From Branchiostoma floridae (Eukaryota; Chordata; Leptocardii; Amphioxiformes; Branchiostomatidae): DNA of 52,450 nt. The translations under genes and the position numbers were made by a program. Below, piece by piece: positions 1-11,575 of the stretch. The stretch's first letter is position 1; each line of letters starts with the position of its first letter. The notes under the pieces are model-generated. The model worked only from the letters and a program-made list of their open reading frames with translations, was not told the origin of the DNA and did not search any database. The stretch lies in NCBI RefSeq assembly GCF_000003815.2, contig NW_023365722.1:227537-279986 (forward strand), written 5' to 3'.

Positions 1-1579
1 CTGGAATCAATTGTATTGTAGCCCCCGTTCACTCGTCTCATTGCAGCTGAAAGAATATTTCACTTTACCGGTATTATTTGTTCCGTATTCATGATCGATT
101 CTTGTAGGTGGCTTTTTAAGACTAGTAGGCAAACGTGCCGACCAACTACCAACCACAGACGACCTTACTCACGACCAAGTATCAACCATATGGTCTGGTG
201 AAGGTCGGGAGGCCATGGTCTGCTATGCATAACAGGGCATTTCTTTTAGAATGTACAAAACGCCATCGCAAAGGTTTGTTCGACTTCCACGTTAACATAC
301 CTTGAATCATGATCATCCCCTTGAATATGGGAACCCTTTTACGTCCCTTCCAAAAAACAGTGTAGACCCAACCAAGATGCCTTTTCTGTGATATGTACCA
401 GTGTTTTACGGTTAAAAACCAATAGTACCCAGAAGCTAAACTGTGAGGCTGTAATACCAATTGAGCCACAGGGACATGGATCCGTGCACAAGTTTAATTT
501 CTTTGGAGCGGTGTACTTCTAAAGGCTCTAATCTACCGTTTCTAATACACCTCATACAGTCCACTGAACTTGGAAATGAAAAGTCAGAAGCCCTTTCTCC
601 ACTAATGACGACATTGCGAACAAAACACGTAATCTATTGTCGTTTAGACGATGCACTTGACTTCATAAATGTATAAAAATAATCAATCTAACCAAGGAGA
701 CAGAAGCAATCGCCAACAACGATCTAAGACAATATTTCCGTAACACGATAGCTGTTTTTAAAAGCCGACACTTGTATGACTCTCTCAATGACGCATTTAT
801 TTTCGTACGACAATTAATCATACGATGTACATGATGGAAACCTTACCTGTTATATTTAAGAAAAAAAATGTTGTTCTCAACGTTTTGGAGACATATCTTT
901 AAGTGTCACTATGAACACCTCAGACCACATCGGTGTACATCTCTCCCCAAGTGTGTGTGTTCTGTTTAGTCTGGACATCTCCATTGTAAACACAGACAGG
1001 AGAACAGGTACGGTTAAAGGGAGACCGAGTACAAAAACGCCTCACATGATGTAAACCCAAACGCCACAGTAGACACACATCTGTAGACTCATTAAAATTC
1101 TTGGCAAGCTTTACCTGCTTTAAAGACGTCCGTACAGGTGTCAATTACAAACAGGTCAGGTCGTATTTCGTACTATCTGACAAGACAATATAGTTACGTG
1201 CGTGTACGTATACGCTTACAAGCTTATCTTCTTGCCTCTCTCTGTATTTCTACCTCTCTTTTTATCTCTTTTTTTCTCTCTCTCTCTTTCTTCGTTTCTT
1301 TTTTCTTTCTTTCTTTCGTTCTTTCTTTATGTCAAACAATTTCTATCTCTCTTTACAACCGTGTCTTTATGTGTGCATGTTTATATAGGTGTCTGTCTGC
1401 TACTCTCCAAGCAGAGGTTAGGCTCCGGCTGTTTTTTAACGTTTTTTCAGTCGTTTTTATCGGGCTTTCTATTTTGTCATTTTTTTGCTGTGTCCGGCCT
1501 AACGATATATCAACGCAGTCTAAATTTAACATTATTTTTCATGTTTTTAACATTTTCTTTTGTAATTTTCCATCTCCAG
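1..1579. other. Non-coding upstream sequence (intron or 5' flank of the Ig receptor)
   Basis: I see no exon with a recognisable domain here. The stretch ends in a long pyrimidine-rich tract and a CAG acceptor at 1577-1579 that opens the Ig exon. It probably lies inside an intron, because the Ig exon begins in phase 1 and so needs an upstream coding exon outside the window. It holds a TTTC-rich run near 1265-1326. Confidence 0.5.
1265..1326. repeat. TTTC/CT-rich simple repeat
   Basis: Imperfect pyrimidine run of TTTC and CTCT units inside the putative intron upstream of the Ig exon. It creates long open frames of Ser/Phe/Leu that are not genes. Confidence 0.7.
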
Positions 1580-1825
1580 CTCGCCCCACAGTGACACTAC
1601 CTTATTCGGAATATGTCGTCGACGCCGGAGGTGACGTCACATTCACGTGCACAGTCACGAGTTACCCATCATCCAATGTGACCTGGGAACATCCGGATGG
1701 AACCAGGTCTACTGGAGACGTACTACGCCTGCGCAATGCGACGTCACAGAGTCAAGGACAGTACCGCTGTTCTGCTGATAATGGATTCGGAACTGGCATG
1801 CAGTATGTCAACCTTGTCGTGCGAG
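1580..1825 (+). CDS. Ig receptor, Ig-domain exon
   Basis: 82-codon exon, phase 1 at both ends. Encodes a complete I-set/C2-like Ig domain: first Cys in VTFTCTV, Trp in NVTWEHPDG, second Cys in GQYRCSADN. Two N-glycosylation sequons, NVT and NAT. Acceptor CTCCAG, donor GTGGGA. Confidence 0.85.
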
Positions 1826-4800
1826 GTGGGAATATCTCTAGTTGAATGTTATGCAACAAAGCTGCTTATTTCGACCGCATAATACAAATGCATATATATA
1901 CACAGCCATACTCTATGATACACGCACTCTAACGAAATCATATACACAAAGACACACACACACACGGAAAGAGATAAGGCCGAACAGACAGATAACACGG
2001 ACATATTCCTACAGACGCATACACACGCACCAGCAGATTACTACTTTTTAGTGAACACAAATACACATTTTCTTGATTACGTACACACAAACACACATGT
2101 AAGCGAACACACACACACACACACACACATACACAAACAAACACACCTACATACACGCACACACACATACACATACACACACAGACATACAAACAAACGG
2201 ACAATCATGCAAAGTCTCACACAGACATACGAAAACAAACACACACACACATACACACACACACGGATAAACGTGTGCGTGGAATTAAAAAAAAAGACAC
2301 AAATCCAGAAATATTTAGAACTTAGTCTACTTTGTCCTGCCCTTAGGTAACTACCGTTTAAAAAGAAGCTTTTCATCATCTCCAGGCGGACGCGTTGTTC
2401 AACTTACTGTTCCTTTTGTTCTTCTCGTAATCGGCACGTTTTTCGCTACCAAGCAAGAGATTAAGAAACCCCCTCTAGCAGGCACCACGCAGGGATATTA
2501 AGTAGAAGTCGGCGTCTGTGTACTTAATCCACCCGTTGTCTTCACTAATCCCTTAATGATGAATCCATCGGTGTGTGTGGAATTTCTGATCGGTGTACTT
2601 ATCGGTCTTAACGTTACAATCCTGACATTATTTACTCGTAAATGCACAAGGTAAAAAAGACCAGAGCAAATAGGTTTCTATTTCAAAAGATGTCTTTTTA
2701 GGCTGCATTTCGTAATTTATTCTTCTGTGAAACTTTTACGGATTAATGCCCTTGCAAATCTTGGAGCAAGGACAGTATATAGCGTCATTGGTAGCAGTAC
2801 GTCACCCGAAATATTCGGATTCAGCGTGCAGCTTGTTCGCGCCGCCTATTGATGATTGTTGGTATTACAGTTATCTGATCACGCCAGCATTTCCGTTCTC
2901 GCGCACAGCTTGCATGCGCCCCCTAGTAATGATTGTCGGTACTTCAGTCATTTAATAGTTGACGTAAGGCACAACGAATACATCAGTTTCTTTATTGTAT
3001 TTTGATTGTATACGCCACCTAGTGATGATTGTAGGTAATTCAGTTGTCTCATATTTATCAATATTCTTTATATTTTGCAGAACCAACGAGGCCCCCTACT
3101 GGCCCTCAAGGACAAACGGGTAAGGAGAATTTACGCCTTGTTTATAAATGGTGTGTGGGATTAACAGTATGTCTTTCTTAATGTGTGTTGTGTTTCTCCT
3201 TACTGCAAGTCTGTTTCACCACCTATCGTGGCTTCTAGTTGCAGTCTACATTGCAATGACATTAGCAACGCTGGCATAATTTGAAAGAATACCGTACTAA
3301 AAACGTTAAAGAGTAGGGGGAAGGTGCCATAAGTGGTGGGTGTATTTTTTTTTTACTGTGGTCAAGGTAGCTTTAATGCAGTCGTCTTTATACTTTGGCT
3401 TTTTTTTGCTATCTATGTCTGACTCTTGTCAGCTTCGCCTAACCGCCAGCCAAATTTGAAAATTTGAATGCGCCAATGAAAGTGAAGTTGAACTCAATCT
3501 GACCAACCACGCCCCTTCTTCTTCTCTGTCAGACCCGACCCGAACTAGCGATCAACCAATCAAAACTCGAGGGCCACAGACCGCAGAAGGTGATTTGATT
3601 CGTTCCTTTTCTATTTCTTCTTGAATTTATACACATTTTCTAATTCGCTTCTAGTTTTCCATCGAAATGACCTTTCTCTTAGTCTAGCGAAATGTCGGCA
3701 TTTTTTTTGTTGCAATAACAGTAGAATAACTGCGGTCACCAAATGCAGGGTAGACTAGCACCCCTTTATCCTCTTCTATGCCTCTATATGTGTTACTAAA
3801 CAATTCAGCGGTGAATAATGAAGAAAAAATAACAAATGTCTTATTAAAGAGAACTAATTATTTAAAGTCCAAGACATTTTGTATTTGAACAGGAAGTAAA
3901 ATATTCCATGATTCACCCTTTTTGTTATTAGTCAAGTGACCTCTTTGCAAAACATTTACCACTGACATGTGTGGTCTCTTTCTTGTATTTATCACTCCTA
4001 TACCAGTCACCTATAGGTATAAACTGTAGAATTCTTTCAGGCCACAAAGAAATGAACATGCTCCAGACAAACTCGACAAGTTAAGCTTGTCAAAACAAGC
4101 GTGATCATGGTATCTTGGATCGGCGATTTGAATAGTTAGGTAGTAGCCGGATACTTTGATTTGGGTCAAAAAGAGACGCACAAACTATCATGCATGTGAT
4201 TGCTAACAGGAACATGAAACATATGAAAATTGATACAAATTGCATGAAAAATACAGATGAAACCGGTAAAAGAGATAAAAAAAATAACACATTTTGCTCG
4301 TCATAGTTTCTTCCGGCCAATCATAACATTGACTCTCGTTTTTGTCTTGTTGACTCCAGGCACTACAGGCGGTCTGACCGGAGGGGTGATCGCCGCCATT
4401 GTTGTTGTGTGTGCGGTGCTCGTCTTGGCGGGAATCATGGCGGCAGTCATCTTCTTCATGAAGTCCAAGAAGAAACAAGACCCGGAGAAACCCGTCGGTA
4501 CGAAACTGTTAGATTCAGAGATAGCTGATTAGCTAAGAGATAAATGTTTTCGTTGTAATTTTTCTGTTTAACCGTTTAATTTTCAGAAACTAAATCATCG
4601 TCTCAAAGTAACATAAAGCCAAAACTAGCTAGTACCTTCACAGAGTACGGAAAATAACAATCTTTAACGCTGCTTTGAATCATGTTGTTTTCATTCCATT
4701 TATTTAGTCACTAGACAGCATTTATGAACGTGTTCTTTTTTCTTTGCTTTACAGTGACCGCCTCACCTGTTAAAGAGAAAGCGGTCGACGACTGGGATTT

Positions 4801-7339
4801 GACCTCTACCAGGTAAACATTGCCACTGAAAAGTAAAATCCAGGATTATTCTGTACAAAGAATCAAATAAAGGTGCTTTGATAAAGGTTTTATCGGTTAA
4901 TGTAATAAAACACGTGTAAAAATCCAATGTTTGATTTTGAACGGTTGTTTTATTGAAGAAATGCAAGCAAGTGGCACTGTTGTCAAATTTCGCGCCTGCA
5001 AGTAACACCAGAGGCACCAAACATTATGTTGTACGAATAACTACAATTATCAAAATCGTCTCTGCGTTTAAGCTAATTAGAAATTAAGAGCAAATGAACT
5101 TTACAAATTTGCTATTTTTTCCGCTCCAGACGCCCAGAGAATGGCGTTAACGGCAATGGCCACATCGCCAGACCCGCTGCTGAGGGGAAGCCTGCAGACC
5201 CGTACTTCTACACAGAAGCGCCCCCTAGAGACTCTAGGGATACTTACTACACCCAACCGAGCAGACAGCCACGCCCCGGTGATCCGTACTGGACTCCCTC
5301 CCCTCCCCCCTCTCAGTCGGGATGGTCTAGCCCACCGCAAAGCCCTTCGGTAGGTAGTCATTTAGATTCGTTCTTTTCTTGGCGCCGGCTGCGGAGCTAT
5401 TTAGTACATTTATCAAAATATATAGGATCCTTTTTGCCTTCTTTTTATATTTCAGCCATACCATAGGTATGGTGAAATATATTGTATTCGTAATGTTTCT
5501 TTCTTTCTTTCTTTCTCCTGTCAAATTTTCAAAGCGATTCATCTCCGCCGTTTCTGGACCAAATGACTTGAAATTTGGCACAAGGGTAGAGTGGGCAAAT
5601 ACCCAAATGTGTTTTTTTCATTTTTTTCATATCTGCTCCTTAAATCATTTTATTGAGGTTTTATTGCAACTTTTGGACCAAAACTGTATATTTTGGCCCC
5701 CTGTACCATGGTATTACATCCAAATGACCTGAAATTTGGCACAGAGGTGCCCTAGATACTTATTCAAAGGATCCATGTATAATATGTGGTATAAATCACT
5801 TCAAAATGGCTCCTTAAGGAGGTTTTTGTGGGAGAGTTTAGGATAGGTAAGGTTGGAGTGCCGAGGTCAACGACCTCTAGGTCATTCTGGTGTGTCAGGG
5901 CCACAGGTGTGCCAGGTAGATCCAATTATCTACCTATCTACCTAGTCCATAGACATCCAGGTGGTTGGTGGACAAGGTAAATCCAATTAATGGCCAGCCA
6001 ATGAGCGAGCTTATTTTGCTGGAAGAGTCCATTGTTGGACAGGGGGTGTATTTTAAAATTTACTTTTAGACTTTGGTGATAATGCCAATGTTTTTTTAGT
6101 GGAAGTGTTTTCGCACTGATCCACTTGACATAAGACTACTACTGGGACAGTCCATTTTTGCACATAGGGGGGATTTAAAAAAAAATCAGTTTTGGACATG
6201 GGTGATGATTCCGAATTCCATTTGTTAAATGGAAGTTTACCCCCACCTGAAGACTGTACATGAGGAGGATTCGGCAGCCAATCAGCAAGCCTTGTGTTAT
6301 CTGGAAGAGCCCATTCATGCACGGGGGACTTTTTTAAAATTCAGTTTTGGACTGGGTTGCTTCTTATACAAAAGGCCATGTACTGGGAGTATTTCTGGAC
6401 TTGTCTATTGTGCAATTTCAAACAGGGTGAGCTGGGAGATTCCATTCTTCGACGGAGGGGGTATTTTTTTAAAATTCATTTTGTGGACTTTGCTGACTAT
6501 TTTAGCTGATATATTTTTGGATCGCTCCACTTTACATAGGGGTATAAGGCAGGAAGAGTCAATTCTTGCACAGAGGGGGGGATTTTTTTCAAATATGGTT
6601 TTGGACGGCTGATGATTCCAAATTCCATTTCTTAGCGGAAGTGTTTTTGGAGTCGTCTATTTTTTTGAGTCCATTCTTGAAGGGGTTTTTGTAAGATTTA
6701 TTTTTGCTCATAAGTGTGATTAGTAGTTAGAAGACATTTTAAGCAGAAGTGTTCCATTTTTGCACATGAGTGATTTTGGAACAGTCTATTGTTACATGAG
6801 GAGGGAGATGGTTGAAATATGCTGTATTTGCTCTCAAGCAAATGTCGGCCTTTCTAGTTCAATATTGTATCCAAATTCACATTGTTTCATAGTTAGGCAT
6901 ACGCACACATTCGTGTGTCAAACATACTTCATGCAAAGATTAATCTTTACTGCGAATATGTATAAAACGTAGTATTATTATTGAAGTCGATGTAGCGCAG
7001 TATCATAAAGTAAGCTTGATGGGTAATCACTTGGAGACACGTGACTCGAGTAACGAATCATAGATGCCTGATTTACGGTAATATTGTCTGAAGGAGGCTA
7101 CATATAACATAGACCTTGTATTAGGTGGTCATTTGTTTTGCTCACATAGCTCTTCTTCTTTATCGTTACACACATAGCTCTTCTTCTCTATTGTTGCACA
7201 CAACGTTACTAACATTTTGTCTCGCCCCCCTCCCCACCTGCAGCATAACCAAGGTGACCTTGACTACGTCCACATGACCTTGCAGCACGCCCCGGCAGGC
7301 AGCAGGCGGCCAATCGTCGGCATGGTGTATGACGCATGA
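1580..7339 (+). CDS. Immunoglobulin-superfamily cell-surface receptor, 3' part (6 exons)
   Basis: Join 1580-1825, 3081-3119, 4360-4497, 4755-4812, 5130-5349, 7244-7339; the start lies upstream of the window. Phases run 1-1, 1-1, 1-1, 1-2, 2-0, stop, and every junction keeps the frame, which is the main support for the model. The product is a type I membrane protein: one Ig domain with the Cys-Trp-Cys core, a 13-residue Pro/Gly/Thr stalk, a Gly/Val/Ala-rich membrane segment followed by KSKKK, then a tail of about 140 residues. The tail is rich in Pro and Tyr (PYFYTEAP, DTYYTQP, DPYWTPSPPP, DYVHM). YVHM fits the YxxM pattern bound by PI3-kinase SH2 domains, so signalling is plausible but inferred. 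More Ig domains are likely upstream. I cannot assign a named orthologue. Confidence 0.78.
1944..2266. repeat. CA-rich microsatellite
   Basis: Interrupted (CA)n/(ACAC) tract in the intron after the Ig exon. It produces Thr/His frames on + and Cys/Val frames on -, none of them genes. Confidence 0.9.
3081..3119 (+). CDS. Ig receptor, short stalk exon
   Basis: 39-bp exon, phase 1 at both ends, between TTTTGCAG and GTAAGG. Encodes about 13 residues, EPTRPPTGPQGQT, a Pro/Thr/Gly spacer between the Ig domain and the membrane exon. It is too short to be found as an open frame; correct phase on both sides and strong splice sites support it. Confidence 0.65.
3120..4359 (+). other. Intron of the Ig receptor without recognisable content
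   Basis: AT-rich intron. I see no exon, RNA gene or clear repeat in it, only a small palindrome at about 4072-4088 (GACAAG..CTTGTC). Confidence 0.5.
4360..4497 (+). CDS. Ig receptor, transmembrane exon
   Basis: Phase 1-1 exon. Starts GTTGGLTGGV and continues through about 27 hydrophobic residues (IAAIVVVCAVLVLAGIMAAV, then IFF), ending in the cytosolic stop-transfer sequence MKSKKKQDPEKPV. Confidence 0.85.
4755..4812 (+). CDS. Ig receptor, cytoplasmic exon 1
   Basis: 58-bp exon, phase 1 to phase 2, encoding VTASPVKEKAVDDWDLTST. Strong TTTACAG acceptor and GTAAAC donor. Confidence 0.75.
5130..5349 (+). CDS. Ig receptor, cytoplasmic exon 2 (Tyr/Pro-rich)
   Basis: Phase 2 to phase 0. Encodes about 73 tail residues with three tyrosine clusters, PYFYTEAP, DTYYTQP and DPYWTP, followed by SPPPSQSG and SSPPQSPS. 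These look like docking sites for SH2 and SH3 adaptors. Confidence 0.78.
5496..5760 (-). repeat. Dispersed repeat with a GAAA tail (copy 1)
   Basis: A (TTTC)n run at 5496-5516 is followed by sequence closely matching 40493-40690, which also follows a (TTTC)n run. Read on the minus strand this is a body ending in (GAAA)n, as for a retroposon with a simple-repeat tail. The family is not identified. Confidence 0.55.
6020..6770. repeat. Degenerate tandem repeat, period about 120 bp
   Basis: A motif like GAAGAGTCCATTCTTGCACA, then a G-run, T-run and TTTTGGACT, recurs near 6022, 6143, 6301, 6431, 6548, 6664 and 6740. Copies are diverged and spacing varies from about 80 to 160 bp. It lies in the last intron of the Ig receptor. 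Confidence 0.65.
7244..7339 (+). CDS. Ig receptor, last coding exon
   Basis: Phase 0 exon ending in TGA at 7337-7339. Encodes HNQGDLDYVHMTLQHAP and then a short C-terminus ending GMVYDA. Contains the YVHM (YxxM) site. Confidence 0.78.
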   Translation, partial: HNQGDLDYVHMTLQHAPAGSRRPIVGMVYDA

Positions 7340-7441
7340 GTGACGTCATTATGACGTACAACAGTCACACAGACTGGCATGTAGAAGAGTTTTAACAAGA
7401 CAAAGAAGACAATACGAAGAAAATTCTTCAAAGGACAAGAA

Positions 7442-7447
7442 AATAAA
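7442..7447 (+). terminator. Poly(A) signal AATAAA for the Ig receptor
   Basis: AATAAA 103 bp after the stop codon. A second AATAAA lies at 7778-7783, which would give a 3' UTR of about 450 bp. Either could be used. Confidence 0.5.
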
Positions 7448-7649
7448 TGTTAATATTTGCAAGAAATTCTAAATACTGGATATTGTCAGCACGACTTATC
7501 TCCAAGCAGATGTTAGAGGGAAACTTGTAATATCTTCGGACGCATACTTTGCTAAGGAATTCTATTCAAGGATGGTTCTAGCCTTACATCTGTAACCATA
7601 CATTTTCAAGACATGACGTTTTATTTGAACATTGTCATCATTGATCCTC

Positions 7650-10314
7650 TTTGAAATTGAGATTGTGTATAGTGCAAGGCGTTGTAAATGTTTTAATACA
7701 GAGTGGTTCTATACAGAAAGTGCATTATCTTTTCCAGATTCTGCTTTAAAACTTAATATTCGTTTTGGCTAGATATTAATAAAATAAAATCAATTGTCGG
7801 TGAATAGCCGTTTAGTTGTAAATATAGGAAACATGGTCTTTTCTTGCATCTTATCTATGGCCGGAACTGAGGATGAGACATTACCAGAAATGTCTTTTGA
7901 GATGTCACGTGCTTTGCAAGTCAGTTTGACCGCAAAAAAAATGTCGGCAAAGTTGCCGCAATATGTTTTTGCAAACAGGCACGGTCTAGTGCAAAAAATA
8001 CCCTCTTTTGTAAGCATATTTTTCCAAATGGCATGATTTTTTTGTAGCTTTAACGTTAACGCAGTAGATTTACTACTGAAACTGCAGGACAATATTGCTT
8101 GTAATGGTGTATGTAAATGGTGTTCATTACATGGTGACAGAATCTAAAGTTGAAAAAAAAATTGCACATGGCTGTTACAAGGATGTTAGATTTTTCGAAA
8201 TCCAACATATTTAGTTTATAAGTGAACGTTAAATTGAATAACTGGTGTCAGCGAAAATGTTTGGTGTAGTTTATTGTCAGAAGTCTGTGGATAAAAACAT
8301 CTATTGTTTTTTTAAATTTGTCAGAAAAAGACAAACCTTTGAATTTCATTCCATTGTTTTACTTTGGTATCTTAAAACCAAATGATACTGGAAGTCAATT
8401 GAATATAAGTATCTCATTGATTAGATCGTAGAATTGTATGCCGAATTTGTAAATTGGTCATTGTTCTGTGATATAGGATAGACAATAACAGACAATGAGA
8501 TGAAGCAATATTCATCTCATAACGTGGTTGTAAATAATTGCAATATATATATCGCGTGAGAACAATCAAAGGCAATGAAGGATGCAATTCAATATTAAGA
8601 TATACAGAATAGGGCAATGTATTTATAGTAGATTCTTTGTGTTGTAGTTATGTGTGTTACATTAACAATGGTTCTAGACGCCGTGTTACATGAGTAAAAT
8701 TTCCTCTAGTACTTTGAATTTCTATCGTGCTAGATTGTCACAAACGTGTACATCTATATATCAATTTCTATTGTATATCTGTAAAAGTACCATGCAATGT
8801 TTAAAATGGTTAATTTTTGTATCTCTACCAATTGGTGCATTCTTTACTTTTATAGGGTTCTCTTCGTCTCTAACATATAAAGCCATGGAACTGTATTAGG
8901 GAATGTTTGTGATTAAAAGGAAAAAGGACGCTAAACTTTGTAGAATTGTTGTGTTCATAATTTGTCAAATCAATGGTAAGTTTATCTGTCATTATAATAA
9001 TTTAGCCAGGTCCGAAAAGACTAACAAAGTATAAAAAGATGGTGCTATACTGTCCCATTCAGTAAAAGAGACCCTGCTCGGTAGTTTAATATAATATACT
9101 TAGTAATTGCTTCGCAGATGGCACATCTCTGTACAACTCACAGTGCAGGAAGTGGCAGCCACCACGAAGTCTGGCACACAGCTATTATCCACCTTGTTCT
9201 CAAACTGGGGCCCCAGTGAATCCTCAGTCTATACCCTGACAAGTTTTAGGTGGTCTCTTTGAAATCTGATCGAAACAACGTCTAGTTACCTCTTATCTAT
9301 TTACTCGGAAAACTGTGGAACAAGTACCCTCTTACAGTCATCTATAGGTCTCACAATACACCAATCTTTCAGATAGACAGAACAGAGAAGTCTTAGTTTA
9401 CTCAATTGATAGAAAAGGCTCACTGAGCTTTCGTTAAGAATTATTGAATAGTTTGAATTGATATGGTTAAGTTCACTGTGAAATGCTGCTATAAACAAGA
9501 ACTGCTCATTTGATATTTCAAAACAACTGTCTGGAATGATAAAGGCCTTTACTCAAATTCTACACTTTCATTTGTTTGAATATTCTTCACATAAGATAAA
9601 GAAAACATCTATTGATACTATTGAGATGCAACCAAACTTTCCATAACTTTACCTCTTAAATTGTCAATGTGATTCTACGCAACACGCGAAGCGCACGCAG
9701 CAATCTTGAACGAATAAGTCTGTAGCATGAATACTTAACACTCACTTTTAAAACACGAAAGTATTCGTATTCTAGGAGAATTGTAAACGTACTTATGTGT
9801 TGGTACCCAATATCAGCTAAACTGCCTGGATTTCCATGTACTACATAGTCTGCAATTTAAAAACAAACGTGAAACTGAACTTGAACATCAAAATAAACTT
9901 CAAAATCAAGAGTTCAAACAGTTTGCAGACAATCACCGATTTAGATGTGTACGCTAAGCTAAGGAATTACGCAGATATGTCTGGGTATTTTCGGCTCCTA
10001 ATCCAGTGTTCAGATAAAAACTTTGCAATCGGCACGGGCTGTATCCAACATCCATTGTTGTAAAACTGTATTGAGTAAAAAAAACACGCAAAGCCACTAT
10101 AAAGTCAAATCCAAAGTAATCCCCTCAGTCCTCAAAGGAGGTAATCTTAACCCAGTGAAATGTCAGGATTACCACCAGCGGCTGACAAAAATTGTGACGT
10201 GTCTTTTTGGTGTAACGCGTGCGTATTGATATATATATATATATATATATGTCTCGAAGAAATCTCATTCGAGAACCACATACAGTCGCCATATAGTCAA
10301 GATCTGTGGCAACC
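7650..10314. repeat. Intergenic part of tandem unit 1, matching 33.29-35.5 kb
   Basis: No gene seen. From about 7650 the sequence aligns piecewise with 33290 onwards (7691-7819, 8507-9060 and 9618-10290 are the clearest parts). Stretches 7820-8506 and 9062-9617 have no counterpart in the other unit and are either insertions here or deletions there. This shared DNA defines the tandem duplication. Confidence 0.75.
10230..10249 (+). promoter_or_regulatory. TA repeat, possible TATA region of the NHL gene
   Basis: (TA)10 run ending about 65 bp upstream of the ATG at 10315. The related copy near 35475 keeps only a short TATATG piece. It may serve as TATA box or may be a plain microsatellite. Confidence 0.3.
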
Positions 10315-11575
10315 ATGACTGAAGAACTCCCCTCGGACGTCGTATCAAGACAACCGAAGAACGATCCTTCTGACACCAGTTGTGTGCAGCAAGAAAGCAT
10401 AACTATAACTTGTATAAGTGCCGATTCTGAAACTCGGGGAACTACCTTCAGTCCATGTGACAGACATGGCAATCCCTCCACTTGCGATGAAAATAAGGAC
10501 GGCGGCCGTCATCCGAACCCGTCGGCGGTAAATGATGACACATCTGAGAGCGGAAGTGACGTATCCGGATATGATGCTCGTATGTCCTCTTCTGATTGGG
10601 ATGACTGCAGCATGCGTGACATCCGACATCCTCCTAGAAAGCTGTATCAAAATCCGATGTTTGAGCAAGGCGTCATAAACGTTGATATTCCGTACTCGCA
10701 AAATGCCGTGAGCCCAAACCCGATATACCCGCCAATTCCCGTTAACCATATTAATGGAGAAGAATTGCTAAACGTCCGCAATCCAAATCAGATCTATGAG
10801 CCAGACGCCTGCACTGAACCCGTACCGGCTAACCGTGATGGCAATCCCGGCACCGAACCCGAACACATACCGACTGACATTGATGGCAATCCCGGCACCG
10901 AACCTGCACACACACCGGCTAACTGTGATGGCAATCCCGGCACCCAACCCGCACACATACCGACTGACATTGATGGCAATCCCGGCACCGAGCCATTTAC
11001 AGCTCGTTATGATAATGGCAATAACGAACCAACAACGATTGGTGCTGCAGCTGATCATGAGAACATAGAAATAAACGATGTAGAGCATGATGTCGCAGTA
11101 GAAGCAGCTGCTGCCCCGTCTATGCGTTCTAACCCAGTCTCCATACCTGTGAACAGCGAACTCTACATCCAGCCATACGCTGTCAGATACAAGGACCAGG
11201 GCGAGCATGGGGCAAGCGCAGAACAGAATTCTGGCGGCAAGCCATACGCTGTGAGATATCAGGAAGATATTGTAGGGGACATTTTGGGTGCGTATGGCGA
11301 CAGAGGAACACACGACACTGACCCTGATGACGTCATTATTACACCATATGCTGTCACATACTCGTACCAATATGACATGACTGGCGCAACACGACGTGCC
11401 ACACCCATGACTAATACTGACACATCAGACTCCGTCAGAAATGACATTAACACGCAGAGAATTCGACAACACTGGAGAACACTTCATCGTCAAGTTCCGG
11501 GTCCCATACTAAACACCGGTGCCCTCAACCCAAACGTGATGTACGTACCAAACGTTCCCCGACAGGCAACTCGCG
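10315..11575 (+). CDS. NHL gene exon 1: cytosolic domain
   Basis: 420 codons plus one base. Starts MTEELPSDVVSRQPKND. Contains NPIYPPI, NPNQIYEPD and NPNVMYVPN, plus IQPYAVRYKDQ, KPYAVRYQED and TPYAVTYSYQ. No enzyme or known domain is recognised. The tyrosine motifs could be phosphorylation sites. Donor GTAAGA. Confidence 0.82.

Noticed and set aside
1138-1579. Long open frame running into the Ig exon.
   Set aside because: It is read-through of a pyrimidine-rich intron (Ser/Phe/Leu runs); a clear acceptor lies at 1577-1579.
1938-2379. Several Cys/Val or Thr/His open frames.
   Set aside because: Products of the CA microsatellite.
2384-2502. Possible alternative last exon of the Ig receptor: in-frame hydrophobic stretch VVQLTVPFVLLVIG ending in TAA after a CTCCAG acceptor.
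   Set aside because: The hydrophobic part is short (about 18 residues) and contains Pro, there is no basic stop-transfer run, and the stalk and membrane exons downstream fit better. Kept only as a possibility.
10768-11370. 200-codon open frame on the minus strand.
   Set aside because: Antisense shadow of the NHL gene's first exon, caused by its repeat and codon composition; no domain and no splice context.
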